A stretch of 64,000 nt of DNA from Candidatus Latescibacterota bacterium (GCA_022821275.1 JAJEDY010000011.1:1-64000); one strand, 5' to 3'; shown: positions 9,867 through 18,960, numbered from the stretch's first letter. The notes: generated from the sequence alone by a model not told the origin. Program-made: numbers and translations.

Positions 9867-10895
9867 TTATACGAGATCCGCCTCTGGCGGATGAACGGTC
9901 TCTAACAGTCGATTGATAACATCCTCGGCATTAACGCGATCGGCTTCGGCTCTGAAATTGGTCAAAATGCGATGGCGCAACACATTGGGCGCAACAGCCT
10001 GAACATCACCAAAAGAAACGTGGTATCGCCCCTTGAGCAGTGCCCGCGCCTTCGCCCCCAGCAACAACCCCTGTACGCCGCGTGTGCCAGCCCCCCAACT
10101 CACCCATGAAGTCACAAAATCCGGTGCCGTATCCCCCGGGCGGCTCGCCTGCACCAGTTGCACCGCATAACGCGCCACAGGCTCGGCAACCGGAACCATC
10201 CGCACCAGCCTGGAAAAATCGAGCATATCTGCACCCGAAAACACAGACTCCACCTCCTCGGCCTCAATCGACGTCGTGCGCGTCGCCACATCCAACTCCT
10301 CATCCTCCGTCAAATAATCGATCCAGATATTCATCATAAAGCGATCCAACTGAGCCTCGGGCAGTGGATAAGTCCCCTCCAATTCAATGGGATTCTGCGT
10401 TGCCAGAACGTAAAACGGTTGCTCCAGCGCGTGCAAATTACCCCCTATTGTCACCTGCTTCTCCTCCATCGCCTCCAGCAGTGCAGCCTGCGTCTTGGGC
10501 GGCGTGCGGTTAATTTCATCCGCCAGCAAAATATGCGTAAAAATAGGACCCGAAATAAACCGCAACTCGCGGTGCCCGCCCACGCGATCCTCGTCGATAA
10601 TCTCTGTACCCGTTATATCCGAAGGCATCAGATCCGGCGTAAACTGCACGCGCTTAAAATCCAAATCCAAAATCTTTGCAATCGTACGCACCAGCAGCGT
10701 CTTCGCCAAACCCGGCGCCCCCGTCAACAAACAATGACCGCCGCTAAACAACACAATCAGCAGCGACTCAATAACCTCATCCTGCCCGACGATCACCTTG
10801 CGAATCTGCTCCATCATCCGCGCGCGACCATCGCGCAACCTGCCTATCGCCTCGGCTTCAAATGGCGTTTCTCGAACTTGAATGGTTTCTCCCAA
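9867..10895 (-). CDS. MoxR-family AAA+ ATPase
   Basis: The 342-residue protein has Walker A GAPGLAKT (residues 59-66), Walker B ILLADEINR (122-130) and the family segment QNPIE.EGTYPLPEAQLDRF. The start is TTG at 10895, reading TTG-GGA-GAA, with GAGGTGA upstream. MoxR ATPases act as chaperones for metal insertion or envelope complex assembly together with DUF58 and VWA proteins, all encoded immediately downstream here. The client of this system is unknown. Confidence 0.93.
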   Translation of the reverse strand: MGETIQVRETPFEAEAIGRLRDGRARMMEQIRKVIVGQDEVIESLLIVLFSGGHCLLTGAPGLAKTLLVRTIAKILDLDFKRVQFTPDLMPSDITGTEIIDEDRVGGHRELRFISGPIFTHILLADEINRTPPKTQAALLEAMEEKQVTIGGNLHALEQPFYVLATQNPIELEGTYPLPEAQLDRFMMNIWIDYLTEDEELDVATRTTSIEAEEVESVFSGADMLDFSRLVRMVPVAEPVARYAVQLVQASRPGDTAPDFVTSWVSWGAGTRGVQGLLLGAKARALLKGRYHVSFGDVQAVAPNVLRHRILTNFRAEADRVNAEDVINRLLETVHPPEADLV

Positions 10896-10912
10896 AAGTC
10901 ACCTCAATTATC

Positions 10913-11764
10913 TTAATGCGTCATCGCATACACCACGATATTAATACCCATCGGATACGCCTTCGGCGCGGAAAAATTGCGGAAATACTCGTAATTCTCG
11001 CCCTCGCGCTCCCAGCCATCGCCCAAATCTGTATTGTGCATCACCACGACCATCAACCGCCCATCCCGATCAAAAATGCCCTTGCAGTGCGCCTCAGAAC
11101 CGTATTCGTCATAGCGCCCTGCCCAGCCCTCATAAGTAATCCCCGTCGATTGCCACTCCCAGAAACTCCCCAGACCCGGCACCTGTGGCACCTCCTTGAT
11201 ATCAAACACAATGTGAAACAACTCGTGATCCAGCGGAATATCAACCAGGGGAAATTCATCGGGCGGCAAAACCTGAGCAATCTCGTACTCCCAATTTCGC
11301 CACGCCTCATCCCCCCAGAAATCATCCACCAGCAAAAAGCCACCGCGCAACAAATAATCGCGCAACCCCTCTTGCTCGGACGCACTCAGCGCCATCCGCC
11401 CCACTTCGAGCATATAAATAAACGGATACTTAAACACCTCGGGATCATCGAGACGCACGATCACATGCTTAAACCGCCCGTCTTCTGTGCGATTGACATT
11501 GAGCGTTGTAATTTGAGACAAACGCAGAGAAAAATTCTCATCCGACTCGGGATAATCCACCGACCAACTGCCCCGCCGCCGATATCCCCAATCATCATTG
11601 CCCGTATAATTCGAATACTCGATACGACAAAACGTAAACGTATTGCCCGGAAAAATATCGCGTTCCATCCGCTCGAGGGGGCCTCGCCGTCTGCGCCCGA
11701 ACTGTGCATCGACATCCCACTCGGGCATCAACAGCACCAACAAACACGCCAACAAAATTCGCAT
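10913..11764 (-). CDS. Secreted DUF4159 protein
   Basis: Start ATG at 11764 has GGAGATTT seven bases upstream and begins a signal peptide (MRILLACLLVLLMPEWDVDA). The core, including LRDYLLRGGFLLVDDFWGD and DIPLDHELFHIVFDI, is the DUF4159 pattern, a fold related to class I amidotransferases. DUF4159 proteins occur in MoxR/BatA operons. The 283-residue length is normal. The enzyme activity, if any, is not known. Confidence 0.8.
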   Translation of the reverse strand: MRILLACLLVLLMPEWDVDAQFGRRRRGPLERMERDIFPGNTFTFCRIEYSNYTGNDDWGYRRRGSWSVDYPESDENFSLRLSQITTLNVNRTEDGRFKHVIVRLDDPEVFKYPFIYMLEVGRMALSASEQEGLRDYLLRGGFLLVDDFWGDEAWRNWEYEIAQVLPPDEFPLVDIPLDHELFHIVFDIKEVPQVPGLGSFWEWQSTGITYEGWAGRYDEYGSEAHCKGIFDRDGRLMVVVMHNTDLGDGWEREGENYEYFRNFSAPKAYPMGINIVVYAMTH

Positions 11765-11774
11765 TGTGAAATCT

Positions 11775-11844
11775 CCATCCAGTTCCCTGTCTCCAGTCCC
11801 CAATCCCTTATCTTTTATCTGTGTTCATCTGCGTTCATCTGCGG
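11775..11844. repeat. Dispersed ~70-bp intergenic repeat, copy 1
   Basis: On the minus strand this reads GCAGATGAACGCAGATGAAC, then ACAGATAAAAG, GGGGACTGGAGACAGGG and TGGATGG. The same order and spacing appears at 46441-46511. The repeat overlaps the 3' end of the gluzincin gene: the last residues SADERR and its stop come from the GCAGATGA repeat units. Confidence 0.7.
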
Positions 11845-14269
11845 ATACTTTTGCATCCACCAATTCCAACAACAACTGTTGTGCATCCCAAAAATGCGGC
11901 ATTGTCTCCAGCAGAGCCAGCACCTCGGCTTTTGCGGCCACAACCTCGCCCTTTTTAGCGAGTGCCTCCGCCAGATTGAGCCGATGCCCGGCTCTCCCCG
12001 GCACATCCAGATAAATCAACCGACGCCAATCGGCGATAGCCGCATCCCAATCCTCCAACATCTCGTGAACCTCAGCGCTTCGTGCCAGTATTTCCACCTG
12101 AAAAGGACGCACCGCCAATGCCCGATTCAGCACTGCACGCGCAGCCGCCCAGTCTTTATCCTTCACATAAAACCCACTCAACGTCAGACAGGCTTCATGC
12201 GCCATCGCATCCCATCCAACGAGCTTTTTTAATGCTTTGCGATACCACTCCGGATCACCGCGCACGGCACTGGCATCTACCCATAGCCGCAGGGGCGCAT
12301 CTTCCGCCGCATAATCTGGATACAGTGCATGTGCCTTCAAAAAAAATCGCTCAGCATCCGCCCAATTCTTTGCCTCCACCGCCTTTTTCCCGGCATTCAA
12401 CGCCCTGTGAAACTCCGAATTTTTGGACAACGCCTTGAGGGACGCACACCGATTGCCCACATGCTCCATAAACCGCTCATCCAGGCGACGGGCAGAAACA
12501 CCACTCGCCGATACCAACGCCTCAACAGCCTCCATGCCATCGCCAATGCGGTCGAGTGCTGTCACCAGCGCATCAACACCGTAATTATTCACGTAAAAAG
12601 CCACAAACTCACCCGATACAAAATACCCATACATCAGATGCATCGGCGTTTCTGGATCCGTAAAAAAACGCCCGAGATCGCCTACAGCCGGGAACCCCTC
12701 GCCATCTACAATATGCTTAAATTCAGGACTCAGCCGCTGCCCCCACGTCACATCCTTTTGCGTCTCTTCATAAACCGAAATCCCCTCCGACAACCAGCGC
12801 GGCATGCGATTGTGGGTCTTCTGCAGCGTAATCACATGCACAAACTCGTGCCACAACACCTGTTGCCAATTCATCGTACCGGGTGGTCGCGCCCGAGGAG
12901 AATCCATTGTAACCAACCGCCCAAAACAAATGCCCAAATGCCCTGCATTACCCGGCAAACCAATCGACCGCACCATAAACACATCGTGATCGTCAAACAC
13001 CTGCACCACCACGGGCGTTTGCAATTCAACATCGTATTTTCTCTGATAGTACAAAGCCGCTTCATTGAGCAGCTTCAACAACTCATCCGACATCACCTCG
13101 GCTTCTTGCCCGGGCAATTGCAACTTGAAAATACCGCGAGATATCGTCACAAAACCATCGATCGCATCCGCGGCCTCGAGCAAATTATACGCCCGCACGC
13201 TATATGGATCGGCAGCAAAAACCCGCTCCAACTCGCTCCGCGCCTCGGCATCCTTGCCCAACCGCAACAAATCATACGCCAACAACAATCGCGCCTCGAC
13301 ATCTTTTGCGTCAATCTCCAACGCACGCGCTTGAAAAGCACGCCCCTCTTCAAACCGGTATTGCCGAGACGCAATGCGCCCGGGAATGCGAAAAGCACCT
13401 GAAAAATACCCATTAAAAGCCAATGCCCGTTCCTGAGTTTCCTGCATCGCAGCAGAATCGTCCAATAAAAAAAACGCCGCCGCCTTTAACCCCAGCGCTT
13501 TCAGATGGTTTGGATTAACAGACAGAATAGAATCCAGCACCGCAAGCGCATCATGTGGGTCATTGCGATCCAGCAATTGCTCGGCTTGCAACCGCTGAAC
13601 CTCTAAGTGATTCGGATTGTGGGCGAGAAGTTGCGCCATCACCTCCAGAACCCGATCATCGCCCGCGTGATAATAACACCACATCAACCCCGCCAAAGCC
13701 TCCTGGTTTTCGGGATCCAAAGCGAGTGCTGCGCCGTATTTTTCTGCCGCCACATCAAAAGCGCGTTTGCCCAGCGCCAGATCGCCCGCTGCAATCGGTA
13801 CAGACGCGCTATTGGGAAAAACCTCAGCCATCAAATTGTAAAACCGCAACAGCGATTTTGGATCTTCGCCCTTTAACTCGCGCAGACGCGCAATCGCGAT
13901 CAAATCATCGACATCATGGCGATATTCCGACAACAGGCGCACCTGATTCTCGGCCTCCATCAATGCCAGACCATAATCGCCCATCCGACCGCGCATGCGA
14001 TACAACTCTGCCAATTGCACGGTCACATCGAGCGCACTTCCAACCCCTTCCAATTGCGCAATCGCCTCGTCAACGCGACCTGTCAATGCCAGCAACTCGG
14101 CATAATCCCGCCGCGTTGACCACGGATGATAAGACGCGCGTTCGAGCACTTTTACCGCCTCTGCATAATCGCCCCGCTTCCACAGCGTGCGATAATCCGT
14201 CTCCTGAGCAGAAACGCTTTCCGCGCTAAGGAAGACTACAAAGATTAAATATGTAATTTGAGAACGCAT
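11825..14269 (-). CDS. Secreted TPR protein with gluzincin (peptidase MA-like) domain
   Basis: The chosen start at 14269 begins a signal peptide (MRSQITYLIFVVFLSAESVSA); no clear ribosome site is visible there, and an in-frame ATG lies at 14305. The 814-residue product has N-terminal TPR-like helices, then a metallopeptidase segment with HEFVH (zinc-binding HExxH) followed by PRWLSEGISVYEE, giving the third ligand Glu, and further TPRs at the C-terminus. This matches the peptidase MA-like gluzincins. It is probably periplasmic or extracellular. It is the first gene of the MoxR operon by orientation. Its last few codons lie in a dispersed repeat. Confidence 0.8.
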   Translation of the reverse strand: MRSQITYLIFVVFLSAESVSAQETDYRTLWKRGDYAEAVKVLERASYHPWSTRRDYAELLALTGRVDEAIAQLEGVGSALDVTVQLAELYRMRGRMGDYGLALMEAENQVRLLSEYRHDVDDLIAIARLRELKGEDPKSLLRFYNLMAEVFPNSASVPIAAGDLALGKRAFDVAAEKYGAALALDPENQEALAGLMWCYYHAGDDRVLEVMAQLLAHNPNHLEVQRLQAEQLLDRNDPHDALAVLDSILSVNPNHLKALGLKAAAFFLLDDSAAMQETQERALAFNGYFSGAFRIPGRIASRQYRFEEGRAFQARALEIDAKDVEARLLLAYDLLRLGKDAEARSELERVFAADPYSVRAYNLLEAADAIDGFVTISRGIFKLQLPGQEAEVMSDELLKLLNEAALYYQRKYDVELQTPVVVQVFDDHDVFMVRSIGLPGNAGHLGICFGRLVTMDSPRARPPGTMNWQQVLWHEFVHVITLQKTHNRMPRWLSEGISVYEETQKDVTWGQRLSPEFKHIVDGEGFPAVGDLGRFFTDPETPMHLMYGYFVSGEFVAFYVNNYGVDALVTALDRIGDGMEAVEALVSASGVSARRLDERFMEHVGNRCASLKALSKNSEFHRALNAGKKAVEAKNWADAERFFLKAHALYPDYAAEDAPLRLWVDASAVRGDPEWYRKALKKLVGWDAMAHEACLTLSGFYVKDKDWAAARAVLNRALAVRPFQVEILARSAEVHEMLEDWDAAIADWRRLIYLDVPGRAGHRLNLAEALAKKGEVVAAKAEVLALLETMPHFWDAQQLLLELVDAKVSADERR

Positions 14270-14414
14270 AATCAGTGAAAAAAAATTATCCCTATTCAAA
14301 GGCATTTCGCCAATAATATGGCTTATCATCTAAAGGATATCGAAACGTTCTTCGCATATCAATTTCGACCTCAATATCATCAAGTTTGTTCCCTTCACAC
14401 GTCTTGGACAATCA

Positions 14415-14495
14415 TTATAGGTGCGAGTTTAAAACCCGCACCTACGGATTGCCCTACAACATCTGCGTCTATCTGCGCCATCTGCGGATCACACT
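14415..14495. repeat. Intergenic palindrome plus CAGATG-type tandem
   Basis: A 12+1+12 palindrome lies at 14419-14443 (AGGTGCGAGTTT, A, AAACCCGCACCT, one G-T pair), followed by CTACGGATTGCCCTAC and a tandem ATCTGCGTCTATCTGCGCCATCTGCGG. It matches the 397-480 element in architecture and the 11775-11844 element in its tandem part. It fills most of the gap between the aldo/keto reductase and gluzincin genes. Confidence 0.6.
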
Positions 14496-14497
14496 TC

Positions 14498-15469
14498 TCA
14501 CCTATTATACGGAAAATGTCCCCCACGCACATTGCGCCACACCGCGTCGCAAGCCTCTAACACATCCTCATCCAGACGCCCATCTGCGGCCTGAATATTG
14601 TGCGTCAGGTGTTCCAACTTGCTCGCGCCCAAAATCATCGAATCGACAATCGACTGAGACATCAACCATTGCAAAGACAATTCAATTATCGTCTTGTCCG
14701 CAGTATGTGCAATCTGCTTCAACGCATCAAGCGCGTCAAAATTTCGATCGTGCCAGAACCTGCCGTAATAATCCCGATTCAAATCGAAACGCGTACCCGC
14801 CGCGGGTGCGGTATCCCGCGTGTGCTTGCCCGTCAGCATGCCCGCTGCAAGCGGATTATATACGGCCATTCCAATATTCATTTCACGACTAAACGCAACG
14901 CACTCCTCATCGATACTCCGCGTAATCAAATTGTAGGGCACCTGCAACACCACAGGTGGTGCCCAATTATTTACATCGCATTTCCAGAGCGCTTTCATCA
15001 CCTGCCAGGAAGCGAAATTCGACATCCCCACATATATAATCTTGCCCTGTTGTACCAATGTGTCAAACGCCGCCATCGTCTCCTCAAGAGGCGTATCCCA
15101 ATCGGGCTTGTGCAAATAGAGAATATCCAGACAATCGGTCTGCAACCGCTTCAAACACGCTTCCACACCCCGAATCACATGCCAGCGGTGCAACCCCTGA
15201 TCCTTAATCTCATCCTGTCCGACAAAATTGGCGATCTTGCTCGCCAAAATCACCCGATCGCGTTTGCCCTTGAGTGCCTTGCCCACAATCTCTTCGGACA
15301 CGCCATTCACATAAGTATCTGCCGTATCGATAAAATTCACACCGGCATCCAGAGCCGTATCCACCATGCGAATGGATGTAGCCTCATCGGCCTGATCGCC
15401 AAATGTCATAGCTCCCAAACATATACGCGACACGCGAATACCCGTCCCTCTCAAAACGCGATACTCCAT
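14498..15469 (-). CDS. Aldo/keto reductase
   Basis: The ATG at 15469 has AGGAGGAG just upstream. The 323-residue protein opens with EYRVLRGTGIRVSRICLGAMTFG, carries the AKR active-site Asp/Tyr block (NFIDTADTYVNGVSEEIVGKAL) and Lys (ILASKIAN) and the usual barrel strands (DILYLHKPD). It is an NAD(P)H-dependent oxidoreductase of the YajO/Tas-like group; the substrate is not predictable. It is transcribed divergently from the small membrane protein at 15562. Confidence 0.9.
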   Translation of the reverse strand: MEYRVLRGTGIRVSRICLGAMTFGDQADEATSIRMVDTALDAGVNFIDTADTYVNGVSEEIVGKALKGKRDRVILASKIANFVGQDEIKDQGLHRWHVIRGVEACLKRLQTDCLDILYLHKPDWDTPLEETMAAFDTLVQQGKIIYVGMSNFASWQVMKALWKCDVNNWAPPVVLQVPYNLITRSIDEECVAFSREMNIGMAVYNPLAAGMLTGKHTRDTAPAAGTRFDLNRDYYGRFWHDRNFDALDALKQIAHTADKTIIELSLQWLMSQSIVDSMILGASKLEHLTHNIQAADGRLDEDVLEACDAVWRNVRGGHFPYNR

Positions 15470-15561
15470 CTCTCCTCCTAACTGTTGCTTGTGCAATCTT
15501 TTTTTTTATCTTTACCACTATCGCTATAACATAACACTGTCTCGTGACTTCGCAATATACT

Positions 15562-15735
15562 ATGATCTGGGTCTTCATCTTCATTTTTATTGCATTTTGG
15601 GTCTATATGGGCATCGAACTCTACCTGTATTTCCGCAAACCCAAAAATACCGACAACTGGGATGACATGTCCGAATGGGCGTGGCGGCGCACAGTGCGCA
15701 AAGCCATTGACGAGATGTTAAAAGAGAAGCGGTAG
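15562..15735 (+). CDS. Small single-span membrane protein
   Basis: A 57-residue product starts at ATG 15562 (a GTG at 15544 is also possible; neither has a clear ribosome site). It has one hydrophobic helix (MIWVFIFIFIAFWVYMGIEL) and a basic/acidic tail ending in EMLKEKR. It lies 12 bases before the heme A synthase gene on the same strand, so co-transcription and a role near cytochrome oxidase assembly are possible. I do not recognise the family. Confidence 0.5.
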   Translation: MIWVFIFIFIAFWVYMGIELYLYFRKPKNTDNWDDMSEWAWRRTVRKAIDEMLKEKR

Positions 15736-15747
15736 TCAGCAGGTTTT

Positions 15748-16689
15748 ATGAACGCCTTCCAAAAAACCGCCATCACCACCCTCGTTGCGACCCTCTTGCT
15801 CATCGGCGTTGGCAGTCTCGTGCGCGTTTCGGGCGCGGGCCTGGGGTGTCCAGACTGGCCCCGGTGCTGGGGCTGCTGGTTTCCGCCCTCGAGTATCGAC
15901 GGCATCGACCGTGCCTATCTCGCAGAACGCGGGCTAAACATCGAAGACTTCAACCCGGTCAAAATGTGGATCGAATACATCAACCGTCTCATCGGCATGA
16001 TCATCGGCCTGCTGGTCATCGCCACCTTCTTATGCGCCATCCCATATCGAAAAACACATCCCGCCATCTTCTACGGCTCGCTCATTGCCGTCTTCCTCGT
16101 CGGCTTTGAAGGCTGGCTCGGCGGGCAAGTCGTAACATCCGGTCTCAAACCCGGCATGATCACATTGCACATGGCAGGCGCAATGGTACTCTTATGCCTG
16201 TTGCTCTACGTCACATTTCGCGCCATTGACATCCGCCTTCCCGCCACATTGCCCTCCCCCAAAATGCTCGCCCACCTCTCTGCTCTGCTCTTCATCATCG
16301 TCTGTCTTCAGATGCTACTCGGCACACAGGTGCGCGAAGCCATCGACCCCTACATCAAAGACAGTGCGGGCGTCGCTCGCAGTGCCTGGATTGCCAATAT
16401 TGGCCTTATGGATCACATCCACCGCTCCTTCACCTGGGTGGTAATTGCCGTTGCCGCTTATCTCGTCTATATCATACGCAAAAATGCCATAGGAGGCTTG
16501 CTCAAAGTGAGCAGCTACCTCTCATTCGCACTCATCCTGTTCCAGGCAGCCACTGGCATAGCTCTGGCTTATGGCGGCCTACCCCGCGTTTTTCAAGTAC
16601 TCCATCTCGTAACCTCGGCCCTGCTAATCTGCGCGGTCTATACCCTGTGGCTCACACTGAGAGCCACCAACACAAGGAGGTCTTCATGA
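15748..16689 (+). CDS. ctaA: Heme A synthase (COX15/CtaA family)
   Basis: The 313-residue, eight-helix membrane protein contains the family hallmark RVSGAGLGCPDWPRCWG near the N-terminus. It converts heme O to heme A for aa3-type oxidases. Candidate heme-ligand His residues are in ITLHMAG, MDHIHRS and LQVLHLV. In the first conserved Glu-x-x-His position the sequence reads EYINR, with Asn where many members have His; I believe some lineages carry this. The next gene starts 4 bases inside the end of this one (16686). Confidence 0.88.
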   Translation: MNAFQKTAITTLVATLLLIGVGSLVRVSGAGLGCPDWPRCWGCWFPPSSIDGIDRAYLAERGLNIEDFNPVKMWIEYINRLIGMIIGLLVIATFLCAIPYRKTHPAIFYGSLIAVFLVGFEGWLGGQVVTSGLKPGMITLHMAGAMVLLCLLLYVTFRAIDIRLPATLPSPKMLAHLSALLFIIVCLQMLLGTQVREAIDPYIKDSAGVARSAWIANIGLMDHIHRSFTWVVIAVAAYLVYIIRKNAIGGLLKVSSYLSFALILFQAATGIALAYGGLPRVFQVLHLVTSALLICAVYTLWLTLRATNTRRSS

Positions 16690-17645
16690 AAATTTCCGTC
16701 TGGCACCGCGAACTCTCCGATTCGTATCTGCGATTTGTCACCCAACTCGGCGCTGACGCCCTCGATTTTGGGACTGATACGGACATTCCCGGCGTTGTAG
16801 AACAGGGATACCCCGACCTGGATGAACTTCTAAAAATGAAGAAAAAAATCCAATCCTGGGGCCTGTCGATCAACCGCGTCAGCCTGCCAAATATCACGGA
16901 AAAATTTATGACCGATCAACCCGGCGGCGAAAAAGAACTCGAAAATACATGTACGGCACTGCGCATACTCGGCGAAGCAGGCGTACCCATTGCCCGACAG
17001 CGATTCTGGGGCGACACATTTAACGAACTCATGTTTCGCTACCGTTCTGAACACCGCGGCGGATACCTCTCGCGCGGCGAAAGTCAGGCATTGACCAAAC
17101 CCGTGCCCGAAACACCCGATTACGAAGCCCTGCAAGACTGGTGGAAACACTTCTGCATCGTCTATGAAAACCTCGTGCCCATAGCCGAAGAAACCGGGAT
17201 CAAGCTCGCCATTCACCCGTCCGACACCCCCAACCCGGACACGCCACTGGGCGGCCTGGGATTTCATCGCGTCATAGACGCCTTTCCCAGCGCGCAAGTG
17301 GGCTACCTCTACTGCTGTGGCACCCGCGCCGAAGCGGGCGGTTCACCGCTCGTCCTCGACGAAATTAACAACTACGGCCGCAAAGGCCGCATCTTCATGG
17401 TACACTTCCGCAATGTGCGCGGCTCACTCGCCACAGCGCGCGGTTTTGAAGAAACCCTGCTCGACGACGGCGATATGAACATGTTTAAGCTCCTGTTGGA
17501 ACTCAACCGCGTGGGCTTTGACGGCTGCCTGAATCCCGACCACATTCCCGGGCTTGAAGGCGACAACGGTCCCACCACTGGCGGGCTGGCTTACTCCGTG
17601 GGCTACATCAAAGCGCTATTCGCCGCCCTTGCTGCCCTGCCGTGA
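16686..17645 (+). CDS. Mannonate dehydratase (UxuA)-family protein
   Basis: ATG at 16686 follows AAGGAGG by six bases. The 319-residue TIM-barrel protein keeps the UxuA blocks LAIHPSDTP, YCCGT, VHFRNVRG, DGDMNM and NPDHIPGLEGD, which supply the His, Cys, His and Asp metal ligands. UxuA dehydrates D-mannonate to 2-keto-3-deoxygluconate in hexuronate breakdown. The protein is shorter than E. coli UxuA (about 394 residues), and no other hexuronate genes are nearby, so the true substrate may differ. Confidence 0.75.
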   Translation: MKISVWHRELSDSYLRFVTQLGADALDFGTDTDIPGVVEQGYPDLDELLKMKKKIQSWGLSINRVSLPNITEKFMTDQPGGEKELENTCTALRILGEAGVPIARQRFWGDTFNELMFRYRSEHRGGYLSRGESQALTKPVPETPDYEALQDWWKHFCIVYENLVPIAEETGIKLAIHPSDTPNPDTPLGGLGFHRVIDAFPSAQVGYLYCCGTRAEAGGSPLVLDEINNYGRKGRIFMVHFRNVRGSLATARGFEETLLDDGDMNMFKLLLELNRVGFDGCLNPDHIPGLEGDNGPTTGGLAYSVGYIKALFAALAALP

Positions 17646-17647
17646 TG

Positions 17648-17745
17648 AAGTGTGAAATGTGAAGTGTGAAGTGTGAGATGAAGCACCCGCCTTTGGAGTG
17701 GTGTTGGGTGGACTTCTCACTTCTAACTTCTTACTTCTCACTTCC
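17648..17745. repeat. Imperfect inverted repeat of GAAGTG units
   Basis: GAAGTGTGAAATGTGAAGTG-type units at 17648-17680 are mirrored by CTTCTCACTTCTAACTTC-type units at 17713-17745. The arms could fold into a long imperfect hairpin behind the UxuA-like gene. It resembles the dispersed intergenic repeats elsewhere in the flanks. Confidence 0.5.
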
Positions 17746-17774
17746 TTGACAACCCATAGGCGATTTGATATATT
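17746..17774 (+). promoter_or_regulatory. Promoter of tRNA-Leu
   Basis: A perfect -35 box TTGACA (17746-17751) is followed by a 17-base spacer and -10 TATATT (17769-17774, 5 of 6). The expected start near 17781 lies just upstream of the tRNA. Confidence 0.75.
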
Positions 17775-17795
17775 TGCCTTCGCACTGGATCAGGT

Positions 17796-17882
17796 GCCGA
17801 AGTGATGGAATTGGTAGACGTGCGGCGTTCAGGGCGCCGTGGGCTTAGGCCCGTGTGGGTTCGAATCCCACCTTCGGCACCA
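17796..17882 (+). tRNA. tRNA-Leu (anticodon CAG)
   Basis: The acceptor stem GCCGAAG (17796-17802) pairs with CTTCGGC (17872-17878), followed by discriminator A and an encoded CCA. The anticodon stem CGGCG/CGCCG encloses the loop TTCAGGG, giving anticodon CAG. A long variable arm (GGGCTTAGGCCC), typical of tRNA-Leu, and a GGGTTCGAATCCC T-arm are present. Confidence 0.97.
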
Positions 17883-17903
17883 TAAATTTTTACACAAAGA
17901 CGC

Positions 17904-17936
17904 AAAGGGTTATGTCGCTCGGCATAACCCTTTTTT
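17904..17936 (+). terminator. Terminator after tRNA-Leu
   Basis: AAAGGGTTATG pairs with CATAACCCTTT around a short TCGCTCGG loop and is followed by T residues. Confidence 0.85.
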
Positions 17937-17956
17937 ATACGCAATGGAGCGCGAGA

Positions 17957-18844
17957 GTGATCAGTTACGGCGAAGGGGTTGCACTCGGGGCGTCACTGGT
18001 GTGGGCATCCACCAGCCTCGTCTTAAGAACGCTATCCCAGCACCAGCCATCGGCACTCATCACGGCCATCCGCTGTGGGATTTCTGGACCTTTTTTTTGG
18101 ATGCTATTGCCTTTTGGTCCCCCCTTATCCACACTGGTCAACGTGCCGCTGCACGAATGGGGGCTATTGATCGGCTCCGTTTTCATCGGTATAGTCATTG
18201 GCGATCAACTCTATTTGCACGCCATGAAAGAAATTGGCGTATCGCGCACAATGGCTCTGGTTGGCACGCTTCCAATAACCACATTGATTTGGGAGCAATT
18301 GCTGCTCGATGTACCCGTCACCCATACCTTTATTTTTGGGTGTGTATTGGCTGCATCCGGCGTTATCTTACTCTCTCAGCGACCGCGCCAAAATCGCAAA
18401 GACGCACAAGAACCCCCCATCCGCCTCAAACGCGGGATAGCTTTTGCACTTATCACATCTTTACTCTGGGGTTTGAGCACCACCATGCTCAAACCTGCGA
18501 TGGCACATCTCACCAGTATTCAGGCCAACAGCGTGCGAATGCCGCTCGTAGCTCTGGCATTATTTGGCATTTGGCGGCTCAATCAAGGGCGCGGCAACCT
18601 GCGCGACATCGGATGGCGTACATTTATTCTGATTGCTATAACCGGACTTTTGGGCATGGGCTTCGGATCTTTCTTCTATGTCGAGGCCGTTCTGTTCATC
18701 GGCCCCGCCAAAACAGCAACACTGACAACTGCAACCCCCGTCCTTGCACTTATTCTGGCCGTGATCTTTCTGAAAGAACAAATTACGCTCCGCCTCCTCA
18801 CAGGCGTTGCGCTCTGCGTGACCGGCGTTCTACTCGTACTTTGA
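17957..18844 (+). CDS. EamA/DMT-family transporter
   Basis: The start GTG at 17957 has GGAG seven bases upstream; longer readings would overlap the tRNA and its terminator. The 295-residue protein has about ten hydrophobic helices in two EamA halves, the second starting near RGIAFALITSLLWGLSTT. The family exports metabolites or amino acids across the inner membrane. The substrate is not predictable. Confidence 0.85.
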   Translation: MISYGEGVALGASLVWASTSLVLRTLSQHQPSALITAIRCGISGPFFWMLLPFGPPLSTLVNVPLHEWGLLIGSVFIGIVIGDQLYLHAMKEIGVSRTMALVGTLPITTLIWEQLLLDVPVTHTFIFGCVLAASGVILLSQRPRQNRKDAQEPPIRLKRGIAFALITSLLWGLSTTMLKPAMAHLTSIQANSVRMPLVALALFGIWRLNQGRGNLRDIGWRTFILIAITGLLGMGFGSFFYVEAVLFIGPAKTATLTTATPVLALILAVIFLKEQITLRLLTGVALCVTGVLLVL

Positions 18845-18876
18845 CTCCTTTATTTAGTATTTAGAAGATTGCACAG

Positions 18877-18904
18877 TTGACAAAATTTAAGTGATAATTA
18901 AATT
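18877..18904 (+). promoter_or_regulatory. Candidate promoter of nitrile hydratase operon
   Basis: A perfect TTGACA (18877-18882) is followed after 16 bases by TAAATT (18899-18904, 4 of 6), about 57 bases before the first start codon, in a locally AT-rich gap. Confidence 0.4.
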
Positions 18905-18960
18905 ATGAATCCCTTCGGAAACCCAATGAACATACACAACAGCTAACCACGGGAGTAACC

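Noticed and set aside
10862-12232. Long plus-strand open frame (456 codons)
   Set aside because: It lies opposite MoxR, DUF4159 and gluzincin genes that have clear motifs; its translation is His/Pro/Arg-rich with no domain, a typical shadow.
17855-17956. Upstream start for the EamA transporter
   Set aside because: It would overlap the 3' end of tRNA-Leu and its terminator; GTG 17957 has a good ribosome site.
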